Assembly (NCBI RefSeq): GCF_024643285.1
Contig: NZ_JAMSLW010000001.1
Coordinates: forward strand, 62,001-126,000
Length of the DNA stretch: 64,000 bases
Direction: 5' to 3'
DNA from: Parapedobacter lycopersici
GTDB lineage: Bacteria > Bacteroidota > Bacteroidia > Sphingobacteriales > Sphingobacteriaceae
Below the pieces are notes generated by a model. That model did not search any database. It was not told where the DNA came from and saw only the letters and a list, made by a program, of their open reading frames with translations. Made by a program: the position numbers and the translations under genes. The stretch's first letter is position 1, and the number at the start of each line of letters is the position of its first letter. Shown piece by piece: positions 17,404-29,900 of the stretch.

Positions 17404-19389
17404 ATGAAGCATTGCCTGTGTATTTTGATTGTTTTCTGTTGTTTTCACGGGGTAAGGGCACAGGTATCCGCTGAACAGGCTGCCGACAGCCTGTACCGGT
17501 TGGCACAGGAAGCGCCGGACGATAGTGTAAAGATTGAACGGTTGCTGGATCTGAGTTTTTTCTGGTGTGACCGCGATACAGCAAAAGCTTTTCATTACAT
17601 TGATGAAGCCCGGAAGGTAATGGGTAACAAACCAACCGATTATCAGCGGGGCCTTCTGCATCACTTCACCGCAAATATCATTTATAACCACGACATCGAA
17701 CGGGCGAAATCGGAATACATGCTGGCCGAAAAGTACCTGGCCCGGTATCGGTTTCCGCGGGCTTATTTCTACCGGTCAAAAGTGTGGAACAATTATGGAA
17801 CGCTGCTGCAGCGGCAGGATAGCGCCAATCTTTTCATGGGTATTATTGTCGACCGCGCACTTCCGTATGCCCGCCTCGCAGGCGATAGCACCGCTGTGGG
17901 CAACCACCTGCAGAATATTGCATTATTACTTTCGAATGTACAGGATTACGAAAAGGCGGAATCCTATTTTAAACAGGCCCTGAACACGCTGTCAACCGGA
18001 GCGGCCACCAGTGAGGACCGGCTTACCGTTTTTGTCAATGCCGCCAAGAATGCCATACTTGGCGAAAACCTCGGACGGGCAAGGGGATACCTGGACAGCG
18101 CTGCGGTGGTATTCAATGCCATACCGTATACCACCTATGCTCCCTTCTATTTCCGTACCGAAGGCCAGTATTACCGCCACATCCGGGAAAAGGAGAAAGC
18201 CCTGGAAATGTTCAGTAAAGGGATAACCCGGGCCGAATCGCTGCATGATGCCTATTCACTGCGGGATATTTATTTTGAGATGTATGCGATGTACCGTGAT
18301 TTCGGCGAATACGGCAATGCGAAAAAATACCTATTGATTTCCGATCGGTACGATCCGGTTCAGTCGACACATAACCGATTGCTCCATCTGCGGGAAATGG
18401 CCAATGTGGAATTCAAGCTGGGTAATTTCCGGACGGCCTATGAACAGATGGAAGCCTATGCACTGGGAAAGGATACCTTCCAGCAAAACAATATGGCGCT
18501 GAAGATCATCGACCTGGAAAAGCAATACGAATCCATTGGAAAGGAAAATGAGATATTGAAACTGAAGGACATCAACCAGCAGCAGCAAATGAATATCGAC
18601 CGGAGCCGGTTCTGGCTGGTGCTGCTTGGTGCGGGTCTTTCCATCGCACTTATTATCGCTTTTTTTTCATGGAAACTGGCGAAAAGTAATCACAATACCC
18701 TTGTTCAGAATGAGTTGCTCCACCAGGAAGAGCTCAAAACACTGCGGCAGCAGGAGCAGCTTCACCGGTACCAGTCGATTTTGCAGGGGCAGGAGGAAGA
18801 GCGGAACCGGATTGCGCGCGACCTGCATGATGGCCTCGGTGGCTTATTGGCGGGAGTAAAGCTCCGCCTGTCGGCCATAGCCACGAGGGACCGCGAAAAA
18901 AACAGCACCGTAAGCACCGAGGTGAATGCTGTTATCGGCGAATTGGATCATGCGGTGGATGAGTTGCGCCGGGTATCGCGCAATATGATGCCGGAGGCAC
19001 TGCTTTACATGGGGTTGGAGTCGGCACTGGCCGACCTCTGCAACTACATGGATACCCCGGCGACGGCCGTTAAATTTCAAGGGATCGGTCTCCGTGCGTC
19101 TTACGCCAAACCGGTGCTTATCGGTGTTTACCGCATGGTGCAGGAACTGCTGAATAACGCCATTAAACATGCCCACGCCACCCAGATTATTGTGCAATGC
19201 AGCGACAGCGACGGCTGCCTGTTCCTCACCGTGGAGGATGATGGCGTCGGGTTCAATATCCAGTTGCTGGTTGCCAAAGGGCTTGGCCTGAAAAATATTG
19301 AAGATCGGGTAGCCCTGCTGCAGGGCCGCATGGAGATTGACTCCAGGCCTGGCGAGGGGACTACCGTAAACATTGAAATACCTGTCTGA
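17404..19389 (+). CDS. TPR-containing sensor histidine kinase (NarL/HisKA_3 type)
   Basis: A 661-residue kinase. A signal peptide (MKHCLCILIVFCCFHGVRAQ) exports the sensor part, which consists of tetratricopeptide-like helices (about 30-380, for example the 'DYEKAESYFKQAL' unit). One membrane helix (about 405-425, FWLVLLGAGLSIALIIAFF) and a coiled coil follow. The cytoplasmic part has the dimerisation box RIARDLHDGLGG with phosphoacceptor His475, then a HATPase domain with NNAIKHAHA, DDGVGF and GLGLKNI. The start at 17404 is where the signal peptide begins. Its signal is unknown. The response regulator gene begins 1 base after its stop. Confidence 0.93.
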   Translation: MKHCLCILIVFCCFHGVRAQVSAEQAADSLYRLAQEAPDDSVKIERLLDLSFFWCDRDTAKAFHYIDEARKVMGNKPTDYQRGLLHHFTANIIYNHDIERAKSEYMLAEKYLARYRFPRAYFYRSKVWNNYGTLLQRQDSANLFMGIIVDRALPYARLAGDSTAVGNHLQNIALLLSNVQDYEKAESYFKQALNTLSTGAATSEDRLTVFVNAAKNAILGENLGRARGYLDSAAVVFNAIPYTTYAPFYFRTEGQYYRHIREKEKALEMFSKGITRAESLHDAYSLRDIYFEMYAMYRDFGEYGNAKKYLLISDRYDPVQSTHNRLLHLREMANVEFKLGNFRTAYEQMEAYALGKDTFQQNNMALKIIDLEKQYESIGKENEILKLKDINQQQQMNIDRSRFWLVLLGAGLSIALIIAFFSWKLAKSNHNTLVQNELLHQEELKTLRQQEQLHRYQSILQGQEEERNRIARDLHDGLGGLLAGVKLRLSAIATRDREKNSTVSTEVNAVIGELDHAVDELRRVSRNMMPEALLYMGLESALADLCNYMDTPATAVKFQGIGLRASYAKPVLIGVYRMVQELLNNAIKHAHATQIIVQCSDSDGCLFLTVEDDGVGFNIQLLVAKGLGLKNIEDRVALLQGRMEIDSRPGEGTTVNIEIPV

Positions 19390-19390
19390 T

Positions 19391-20011
19391 ATGGAAATGA
19401 TAACCCTTATTATTATTGATGATCATCCGGTGGTGCTGCAGGGGTTCGCCTATATGCTGCAGGATGCCGACAACATCAGGCTAATCGGCCAGTTTACTGA
19501 TGCGGCATCAGGCATCCGCTTTATTGCCGGAGAACAGGTAGATGTAGTGCTGCTGGATATCAACCTGCCTGATAAGAACGGCATCGACGCCTGTGCGGAG
19601 ATCAAGCAGCTGTGTCCGGATACGAAAGTGGTGGCCATCAGCAACATTAACGAATACAGCATCATCCAGCGCATGCTCGACAGCGGGGCCTCCGGCTACC
19701 TGCTCAAAAACTCCGCAACCGAGGAAGTAATGGAATGCATCCGCCAGGTGATGCGGGGCGAAACCGGTATCAGTGAAGGGGTGAGGGCCATTCTTTCCAG
19801 CCACCAGTCGGGTGAACTCCCCGTAGTTACGCGGCGCGAAAAGGAAGTGCTGGCGCTATTGGCCGACGGACTGAATTCGCATGAAATCGGCGATAAAATT
19901 TTTATCAGCCCGCTGACGGTGGAAAGCCACCGCAGAAATTTATTGCAGAAGTTTAAAGTGACCAATGTAGCCGCGCTGATCCGAAGGGCTACGGAGATGA
20001 AATACATCTAA
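19391..20011 (+). CDS. NarL/LuxR-type response regulator
   Basis: A 206-residue DNA-binding regulator. The receiver domain (1-120) has the acidic pair DDHP, phosphoacceptor Asp in VVLLDINLPDKNG (residue about 57), and Lys in YLLKNSA. The C-terminal LuxR helix-turn-helix (about 140-205) starts with VTRREKEVLALLADGLNSHEI and ends with VESHRRNLLQKF. The ATG at 19391 is preferred (19397 is possible) because the frame above it lies within the kinase gene. With its adjacent kinase it forms a complete two-component system; targets are unknown. Confidence 0.94.
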   Translation: MEMITLIIIDDHPVVLQGFAYMLQDADNIRLIGQFTDAASGIRFIAGEQVDVVLLDINLPDKNGIDACAEIKQLCPDTKVVAISNINEYSIIQRMLDSGASGYLLKNSATEEVMECIRQVMRGETGISEGVRAILSSHQSGELPVVTRREKEVLALLADGLNSHEIGDKIFISPLTVESHRRNLLQKFKVTNVAALIRRATEMKYI

Positions 20012-20086
20012 CTTCCGGTAACGGATTGTCGCAATTCCCCCCTGTAATTGGCGCACTGTGCCAATGTCTTTGCCGCGCTAACGGGT

Positions 20087-20094
20087 TATCTTTG
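20087..20094 (+). promoter_or_regulatory. TATCTTTG promoter box upstream of an SRPBCC gene
   Basis: Exact match to TAnnTTTG 44 bases before the ATG; ATG rather than TTG occupies the -33 position at 20064-20066 (20-base spacing). Confidence 0.4.
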
Positions 20095-20138
20095 TACTGA
20101 ACAGTATTGAATATTCACCCTAAAAGAAAGGTTACGCG

Positions 20139-20603
20139 ATGAAAAAGATGCAATTCAAAACGGACATCAACGCGCCGGTGGCAAATGTATTCAGCATCAT
20201 GCTGGATAAGGAAACGTTCAGGAAATGGACGGCGGTATTTAACCCCGATTCGGATTTTGAAACCCCCTCCAGTGTGGAAGGAAATTGGAATAAAGGTTCA
20301 AAAATCCTGTTTATCGGAGCCAGTAAAACAGGAAAGCGCGAAGGTATGGTAGGCTGGATCCGGGAAAATATCCCGAATAAATTTGTGTCCATCGAATATG
20401 CCGGCATCGTGGATGGCGATGATGAAATTACGACCGGACCGGTGGCTGAGGCATGGCAGGGTTTTGAAAACTATTCGTTTACTGAAAAAAATGGAACAAC
20501 TACGGTAACTGTTGATATTGACGTGAATGACGAGATGGTTGACTATTTCGCGGTGACGTATCCGAAAGCGCTCGAAAAGCTGAAAGAGATCTGTGAGGCG
20601 TAG
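20139..20603 (+). CDS. SRPBCC / AHSA1-type domain protein
   Basis: A 154-residue START-like protein: DINAPVANVFSIMLDKETFRKW at the N-terminus, GNWNKGSKILFIG, FVSIEYAGIVDGD, the strand with TTVTVDIDV, and a C-terminal helix FAVTYPKALEKLKEICE. No catalytic residue is expected; the fold binds a hydrophobic ligand or a protein partner. It is not clearly related in sequence to the other two SRPBCC proteins in the window (at 4570 and 50365). It is a single gene with its own promoter. Confidence 0.86.
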   Translation: MKKMQFKTDINAPVANVFSIMLDKETFRKWTAVFNPDSDFETPSSVEGNWNKGSKILFIGASKTGKREGMVGWIRENIPNKFVSIEYAGIVDGDDEITTGPVAEAWQGFENYSFTEKNGTTTVTVDIDVNDEMVDYFAVTYPKALEKLKEICEA

Positions 20604-20773
20604 CTGCGGTAAGCCATACCGGCATTTCTCGTGTCCGGCTAGCCGGACGATTCCATAGTAATCCGCTGTCTTAATGGAAAATTAAGTATATTCGTATGGT
20701 AATACGTGATGCCGGGCTGTCCATAGTGTCCCCATACCGGCATAATACCGATTGGAAATCATATCACTAAAAA

Positions 20774-21439
20774 ATGGACCATACGTTAAAAGTTTTGTCG
20801 ACTGCGGGCGTAACACATGACGTTTGCCGCATCCGGCTGGAAAAGCCGGAAGGTTTTGAATTTGTCCCCGGACAGGCTGCCGATGTGGCACTCAACCGAT
20901 CGGGATGGACGGAGGAAAAGCGTCCGTTTACATTTACCTGTTTAAATGGCGATCCATACCTTGAATTTACAATTAAGTGTTACATGGACCACGACGGCGT
21001 TACCCGGCAGATCGCGTCGCTCGTGGCCGGCGACGAACTGATCATCAGCGATCCATGGGGCGCGATCAGCTACCAGGGCACGGGTTATTTCATTGCCGGC
21101 GGCGCCGGGATCACGCCGTTTATGGCTATTCTCCGGCAGCTTCATCAGGAAGGCCGGTTAAAGGGCAATAAACTATTCTTTTCCAATAAGACGGCGCAGG
21201 ATATTATTTACGAGGGAGAACTGGAAGCAATGCTCGGTGATGACGCCGTGTTTATTGTGACACAGGAAAAAGACGGCCCGTATCCACATGATTTTATTGA
21301 TGACAGGTTCCTGGATACGCACATTACTGATTTTAAAAAACCCATTTATATCTGCGGACCGGATCCGATGGTTGAACACTTGTCTTCCGTGACCATCAAA
21401 AAGGGAGCGGACCCGCACGCAGTCGTTTTCGAAAAATAG
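20774..21439 (+). CDS. Flavodoxin/ferredoxin reductase-like FAD-binding oxidoreductase
   Basis: A 221-residue FNR-superfamily protein without an iron-sulfur domain. The FAD-binding beta-barrel (1-100) carries FVPGQAADVAL and the RPFTFT motif in place of RxYS. The NAD(P)-binding domain has GGAGITPFMAILRQL (about 115-130), LFFSNKT and the C-terminal CGPDPMVEHL. It should move electrons from NAD(P)H to flavin and then to an unknown acceptor. It stands alone between a START-like gene and a convergent DNA glycosylase gene. Confidence 0.88.
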   Translation: MDHTLKVLSTAGVTHDVCRIRLEKPEGFEFVPGQAADVALNRSGWTEEKRPFTFTCLNGDPYLEFTIKCYMDHDGVTRQIASLVAGDELIISDPWGAISYQGTGYFIAGGAGITPFMAILRQLHQEGRLKGNKLFFSNKTAQDIIYEGELEAMLGDDAVFIVTQEKDGPYPHDFIDDRFLDTHITDFKKPIYICGPDPMVEHLSSVTIKKGADPHAVVFEK

Positions 21440-21506
21440 CCGCTGGGGCTGGTGTTCGCCGGCCGCGGGCCACGCTGCTACGCTTCACAGCAGCGCCCGT
21501 TACCGG

Positions 21507-22115
21507 TCAGCTTGGTTGGTTCCCGATGATTTCGCTTACTTTCCGCTGCAGAACGGGAATGACCGTATCGCCGAACCATGGGTTGCGCTTGTGCCAGATT
21601 TTATTGCGGGGTGAGGGGTGTACAAGTGGAAAAAATGCAGGCAGGTAATTCTCAAAACGGAGTACTGTATCGGTCAGTGACCTGGTTTTTGCTTTTCCGA
21701 GGTAATACTCCTGTGCATATTTTCCAATGAGCAGCGTCAATTTAATTCCCGGCATGCCGTCGAAGAGTTTCCGATGCCATAGCGGCGCGCATTCGGGTCT
21801 GGGTGGCAGGTCGCCTGATTTTCCCGTTCCCGGATAGCAGAAACCCATGGGGACAAGTGCAAATAAGTGCGGGTCGTAGAACTGAAAGGCGTCGACACCA
21901 AGCCATCGCCTTAATTCCTTCCCACTCTGATCATCCCATGGGATACCGCTTTTCTGGACTTTTTGACCCGGGGCCTGACCGATTATCGCAATTTTTGAAT
22001 CGGCTGCGGCTTGTATAACCGGATTCGGGGCGTGCGGTAACTGCGCTTTGCAATATGTGCAGCTCCTGATGTCAGCCAAAAGTTTGTCTATGTTTGCGTA
22101 TTCAGCCAAGGTCAT
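21507..22115 (-). CDS. Uracil-DNA glycosylase family protein
   Basis: A 202-residue member of the UDG superfamily. The catalytic-type motif I is IIGQAPGQKVQKSGIPWDD, and the C-terminal motif is HPSPRN, which inserts into DNA in this superfamily. N-terminal CTYCKAQLPH resembles the cysteines of iron-sulfur family-4-like enzymes, although a full set of four metal cysteines is not obvious (Cys19, Cys22 and others further on). It probably removes uracil or related damage, but substrate choice is not certain. It is monocistronic. Confidence 0.85.
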   Translation of the reverse strand: MTLAEYANIDKLLADIRSCTYCKAQLPHAPNPVIQAAADSKIAIIGQAPGQKVQKSGIPWDDQSGKELRRWLGVDAFQFYDPHLFALVPMGFCYPGTGKSGDLPPRPECAPLWHRKLFDGMPGIKLTLLIGKYAQEYYLGKAKTRSLTDTVLRFENYLPAFFPLVHPSPRNKIWHKRNPWFGDTVIPVLQRKVSEIIGNQPS

Positions 22116-22204
22116 TCAAAATTACGTTTTTTAGGGCGGTTCAACGATTTCGGGCGTAATAAAATAACATCATCAGGCAGCTATCCGGATTTCCTGTGAT
22201 ATGT

Positions 22205-23254
22205 TCACCGCACCGCGAGCTTCTTTTTTAAATAGGCCCTGAGCGGCATATCCAGGAACTTCATGACGACATGCGCGAAGCCGATCAGGAACAGCGTACC
22301 GGCCGGGATGATGTATATCAATTGACCGGGCGTATAATCCGGGTGGCTCAGATACGCACCAAAGAACCAGATTGCCCAATAGTGGGTCATGTATAGGGGA
22401 TAGGAGATGTTTCCCAGCCAATTAGCGAGTTGTGAAAAAGCCGGTTCTACGGAAGTTCCTGCCCCCAGGGAAACGATGAACGGAAAAAGAAACAATACAA
22501 TCAGTCCATCAATCAGCCAATTCGGCGAAAAGAAGGGCATGAGCAAACACATCAGCAGGAATGCGGCACTCAGCATAAACCCACCGCGGTTTTGGATGAT
22601 CCACCGGTTGCGGTAAATGAACAGTCCGGCACCGAATGAATAACAAACCCTTGCTGCCCCTGCTTCCCAGTTGTCTTTTGACCATCCACCCAGTAAATTG
22701 CCGTAATGGTAGCTCGTGTAGATCAGCCAGACGGCGGCGATGCACAGGAACACCGTGAGTGTTTTCCGATGTATTTTGCTCAGCCAGATGGCATAGCCGA
22801 TGTTGACGATATATTCCCAGAACAGCGACCAGGAAGGTGCGTTTAGGCTGAACAAGTTGAATGCCCTGCTTTCTAAAACCGGATAAGGAATCAAAAAAAG
22901 CGAACTAAGGAAGAGGATAAGGACACTGGAAAAAGAGTAATGTTCTGCGGCTCCAAAAAGGGGAAAAAGAAACCCCAGCAGTCCGAGAACAGAGCCGATA
23001 ACGACCAGCGGATGCAGTCGGACCAGCCGGGCCTTAGCGAAGTTCCAGAACCCTATTGCCCTGACTTTTTCATCATAAGCATAACCGATAACAAAACCCG
23101 ATAAGCAGAAAAAGAAATCCACTGCCAGGTAACCATGACCGATAAAATTGTCGCTGAAATCCGGGATGACCCATTCCATGAAATGAAAGATCACCACGGC
23201 AATGGCCGCAATACCCCTTAGTCCGTCGAGGACAACAAAGTGATTTCGTGTCAT
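22205..23254 (-). CDS. Acyltransferase 3 family membrane protein
   Basis: A 349-residue integral membrane protein with about ten helices. The family opening is DGLRGIAAIAVVIFHF, with the conserved active-site His in the first helix; then AVDFFFCLSGFVIGYAYDEKV and LVRLHPLVVIG with the typical Arg. Such proteins transfer acyl groups from the cytoplasm to sugars in surface polysaccharides or lipids. The acceptor is unknown and no glycan genes adjoin. The C-terminus is basic. Confidence 0.92.
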   Translation of the reverse strand: MTRNHFVVLDGLRGIAAIAVVIFHFMEWVIPDFSDNFIGHGYLAVDFFFCLSGFVIGYAYDEKVRAIGFWNFAKARLVRLHPLVVIGSVLGLLGFLFPLFGAAEHYSFSSVLILFLSSLFLIPYPVLESRAFNLFSLNAPSWSLFWEYIVNIGYAIWLSKIHRKTLTVFLCIAAVWLIYTSYHYGNLLGGWSKDNWEAGAARVCYSFGAGLFIYRNRWIIQNRGGFMLSAAFLLMCLLMPFFSPNWLIDGLIVLFLFPFIVSLGAGTSVEPAFSQLANWLGNISYPLYMTHYWAIWFFGAYLSHPDYTPGQLIYIIPAGTLFLIGFAHVVMKFLDMPLRAYLKKKLAVR

Positions 23255-23310
23255 CTGGCAAAAATAGAAATGATAATAGCTTTTGGCTATTGAAATATAG
23301 AATTAATTGA

Positions 23311-25664
<2,354 letters not shown>

Positions 25665-25697
25665 GGCCTGACGTAAAAGCTTAGGTTCTGTTTTTTG

Positions 25698-25730
25698 CCA
25701 ACGCGCAGGGTTCCCTGCGCGTTGGTTGTT
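25698..25730 (+). terminator. Terminator after katG
   Basis: A 13-base perfect stem (CCAACGCGCAGGG and its complement) with a very tight loop is followed by TTGTTT. The T tract is weak, but the position right after katG fits. Confidence 0.75.
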
Positions 25731-25776
25731 TCCGGACTACCCGGCCTCACCGGAAATGAAGATGCAGATTGTGTGA

Positions 25777-26676
25777 TTAAGTTCCGCGGGAGATGTTTCT
25801 GATGGACAGTAGGAATACGGTCGTAATGATGAGCAGGGCCCCCAGCCAGTCCATCGCCTCGAAGGAAACACCGAGCCACAATACTGAAATCAGGGTTGCT
25901 GACAGCGGTTCTGCTGAAGTCAGCAGGCTGGCTTTCTGGCCACCGATGAGCTGTACTGCCTTGAGGTACATATAAAATGGAATCAGGGTCCCGAAAAGTA
26001 CGACAAACGCAGTATTGGCATATGTGTAGCTGTCCCAGATGCCATCTGAATGCCACGGAGGATTAACAAATGAAATAGCCAGGCCGCCGATGAACAGGCC
26101 CCAGCCAATGACACTCATTGCATTGTATTTTTTCAGCAGCATGCCCGGTAGCAGGGTGTAAATGGCCAGGCTGACTGCCGACGCGATGCCCAGCGCAAAT
26201 GCTGCCGGGGATATATTCAGCGTTTGGATATTTCCGTGCGTCACCAGCAGGAATGTGCCCAACAATGCCAGCAGTATGGCAGCATAACCAAATAGGCTGA
26301 GCCGTTGGCCATAGCGTACGGCAAGATAAATGGCAATCAATACCGGTGCCGAAAACTGGAGGATGGTAGCCGTCGCCGCATTGGAATGCTTGATCGCCGC
26401 GAAGTACGTATATTGAACGGCCAGCATTCCCACGATACCGAATGTCAATAATTTACGGCGGCTACCCGGCTCACGCCAGATCGCCCAGACGTGGCCATCT
26501 TTTCGTAGCATTGCCGCAATGAGCAGCAGGGTGCCGGCGCCGAGCATCCGTACCGACATGAGCCACTCCACACTGACCGCCCTTTGCTGAAACAGAAATT
26601 GGCCGCAGGTACCTGAGACACCCCATAGCGTAGCCGCGACCAAGCCCATAAGTACTCCCTTTGCCTGTTTATCCAT
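25777..26676 (-). CDS. EamA/DMT family transporter
   Basis: A 299-residue inner-membrane protein with ten hydrophobic helices in two EamA repeats. The first begins GLVAATLWGVSGTCGQFLF and the second FALGIASAVSLAIYTLLP. The GTLIPFYMYLKAVQLIGGQKASLLTSAEPLSA block is a typical end-of-repeat signature. It probably exports a metabolite or amino acid. The ATG at 26676 gives the usual short N-terminus MDKQAKG; one at 26694 would add six residues. It is convergent with katG. Confidence 0.9.
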   Translation of the reverse strand: MDKQAKGVLMGLVAATLWGVSGTCGQFLFQQRAVSVEWLMSVRMLGAGTLLLIAAMLRKDGHVWAIWREPGSRRKLLTFGIVGMLAVQYTYFAAIKHSNAATATILQFSAPVLIAIYLAVRYGQRLSLFGYAAILLALLGTFLLVTHGNIQTLNISPAAFALGIASAVSLAIYTLLPGMLLKKYNAMSVIGWGLFIGGLAISFVNPPWHSDGIWDSYTYANTAFVVLFGTLIPFYMYLKAVQLIGGQKASLLTSAEPLSATLISVLWLGVSFEAMDWLGALLIITTVFLLSIRNISRGT

Positions 26677-26981
26677 GTCGATGAAATTGCACAAAAGTAA
26701 ATTAAAAGGACGGTATTATCGTTAATGGGATAACACCCCTTAGCCTATTTTTTTCAGTCTTGTTTTGGTAGCATTTCAGGCTCAGTAGATACTTTGTATA
26801 TGTTTTTGAGAGGCGTGTAGATGCTGTGTATGGGGACAGTGATGCCTTAGGCGCGCCTATCCAGCTACCTTTGTCGTTCCCGAATCCGTTCGCATACCAA
26901 GGGTTGGTTGGAAGTATGGACAACCACAGGGTATAGCAGCGCCATCAGTGTTGGCAACACGCGGTTCGTATATCTACCAAT
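26677..26981. other. Intergenic region upstream of the type IX cargo gene
   Basis: 305 bases between divergent genes. It has no consensus promoter box that I trust and no conserved gene; a 73-codon reading frame on the minus strand has no family features. Confidence 0.5.
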
Positions 26982-29900
26982 ATGCAACGTATTGTATTGA
27001 CGTTTTTTTTTGTGTGGCTGTTATCCGGTGTCCGGACACAGGCGCAGACGATCATTTATGTTTCACCCGTGGGTGTCGGTAATGGCTCTTCTTGGACAAA
27101 TGCTTCCAATATAGCGAATGCGATAGCAACGGCTCCGGATAATGCGGAATTAAGATTACACGAGGGAGCATACAATATCACAACGACCTTGTCCATAACA
27201 CAAAGATTAACTATCAATGGTGGGTATACCGGCGTGGGAGCAAATCGAAACGTAACGGCCAATCCTTCGGTGTTGAACGGCGGTGGCAACACCCAAATCA
27301 TGGCGATTGACGCCGCAGGCGTTAAAATTGATGGGTTGACTTTTTTTGAAGGCTTCGCCGCAACGGGAGTCGATATGAATGACGGCACAGGCGGTGGTGC
27401 TATTTATATAAGTAGCAATGACGTAACCATAACTAACTCCATTTTTAGGAATAACGTTTCCGCGCATCGTATAGGCTCAGGTGCGATCTACTTATGGTCG
27501 TGTGACAATATTCAGATAGCGGATTGCTTATTCGAAAATAATAGGGTGGTTGAAAATGTGAGTACCGCTGGCAACATGGGAGGAGGAGCGATTCATATCC
27601 GATTTGGAAATAATACGCAGATAATCAATACAGTTTTTAGAAATAATGATTCGAGATATACAGGCGGGGCTATACATGACTGGGGAGTGGAAACCCGCTT
27701 TGAAAATTGTGTTTTTGAGGATAATGAGAGCGAAGAAGATGGTGGCGGATTATACTTACGAAGTGATCTTACTCATATTCATAACAGCAGATTTGAAGGT
27801 AATCAAGCTGTAAACGGTGGCGGTCTGGCAACCAATTTTGGAGGATTCAAAATTAGTGCTTCAACCTTCCATGGGAACAGCAGCCAAGATAAAGGTGGGG
27901 CGATTTATAATCACCGTTTCGCGGAACCCTCAACCATAGAACGGGTACAGTTCCATGAAAACGTGGCCGATCAGGGCGGTGCTGTCTATAATTATGGTGA
28001 AGAGGGGATAAAGGTGATCAGTTCGCTGTTTGTTGCCAATGAAGCAGCGGATAAGGGGGGAGCGATCTTCAATAACCGGTTTGTTGAAATTACGAATACT
28101 TCTTTTGTACGCAATACGAATACCGCATTGATCATGTCCCCCATTGGGCAGTCGGAATCTAATCACTGTGAAACTACTATTTTCAATTCCATTTTTTACT
28201 TGAATACGGCAAAAACCGGAGGGTACCGGCCGGATATCCATTCGGAAGATTTGGACATGGATTTAAGCACACAGCATGTCCGTCGAAATATATTGCAAGC
28301 GTATACGGGCACCGGTAATCAGGTGGGTGTTAATCCCATATTCGTCAATAACACCAATGATTTCAGACTGCAAGCCGCAAGCCCTGCTATCGATGCGGGC
28401 AGGGTTTCGTTATTTAACGGGGTTTCAGAGATGAATGCCGGGATTTCGACAGATTTAGACGGGAATGGACGGAATCAAGGTGCAAATATTGACATGGGGG
28501 CGTATGAAACTGACCCATCTACGATTGGAATTCCGGCATGTGTATTCATTACTGTGCCGGAAGAGGGCGCTGAAGACATCCCTCTTGCCACAGCAATCAC
28601 GTGGTCAGCAACTGGAGAGGCTACGGGTTACCGCATAACTATTGGTACGACTTCCGGTGGGACAGACATTGTTGACAACGAGGAAGTGATGGGGACGACT
28701 TATACCCCGGCAACCGATTGGAATGAAAACACCACCTACTTTGTTACTGTGGTGCCGTTCAATGCCGCTGGGGAAGCGGAAGGCTGTGCGGAGATCAGCT
28801 TCACGACAGAGACGCTGCTGACCACCCCGGAATGTACGGTCATCACGGGTCCGGTTGCAGGGGCGGAGGATGTGGCACTTGATGCGGTGATTACCTGGGA
28901 AGCAGTTACTGATGCTGAAGGCTATCGTGTTTTTGTCGGTACTACGAGCGGGGGCGTGGACATTGTGGATGGTGAGGAAGTAATTGGCACGACTTATACG
29001 CTGGCCAGCGGCTGGGCGGAAAGTACCACTTATTACGTGACGGTTGTGCCATTCAATGCGGCCGGCGAGGCCGCAGACTGTCCAGAGGTCCGCTTCACCA
29101 CGGAAACGCTGCTGGCGGCTCCGGAATGTACTGTCGTTACCAGTCCGGCCGCAGGGGGGGAGGATGTGGCACTTTATGCGGTGATTACCTGGGCAGCTGT
29201 TACTGATGCTGAAGGCTATCGTGTTTTTGTCGGTACTACGAGCGGGGGCGTGGACATTGTGGATGGTGAGGAAGTAATTGGCACGACTTATACGCTGGCC
29301 AGCGGCTGGGCGGAAAGTACCACTTATTACGTGACGGTTGTGCCATTCAATGCGGCCGGCGAGGCCGCAGACTGTCCAGAGGTCCGCTTCACCACGGAAA
29401 CGCTGCTGGCGGCTCCAGAATGTGCTGTCGTTACCAATCCTGGCGACGGGACAGAAAACGTGGCGCTTGATGCGGTGATTACGTGGGAAGCAGTTGCCGA
29501 TGCTGAGGGCTATCGTGTTTTTGTCGGCACCACGAGCGGGGGCGTGGACGTTGCGGACGGCGAGGAAGTGGCTGGCACGGCATTCGTTCCGGTCGGTGGC
29601 TGGGTGGAAAACACTATTTATTATGTGACTGTTGTGCCGTTTAATGCGGCCGGCGAGGCCGCAGACTGTCCAGAGGTCCGCTTCACCACGGAAACGCTGC
29701 TGACGGCTCCGGAATGTACTGTCGTTACCAGTCCGGCCGCAGGGGTGGAGGATGTGGCACTTAATGCGGTGATTACCTGGGGATCGGTTACTGATGCTGA
29801 AGGCTATCGCGTTTTTGTTGGCACCACGCCCGGTGGTACTGACGTTGCGGACGGCGAGGAAGAGACTGGCACGGCATTCGTTCCGGTCGGTGGCTGGGCG

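Noticed and set aside
26702-26923. 73-codon minus-strand frame upstream of the type IX cargo gene
   Set aside because: Composition and start offer no support, and no family is recognised.
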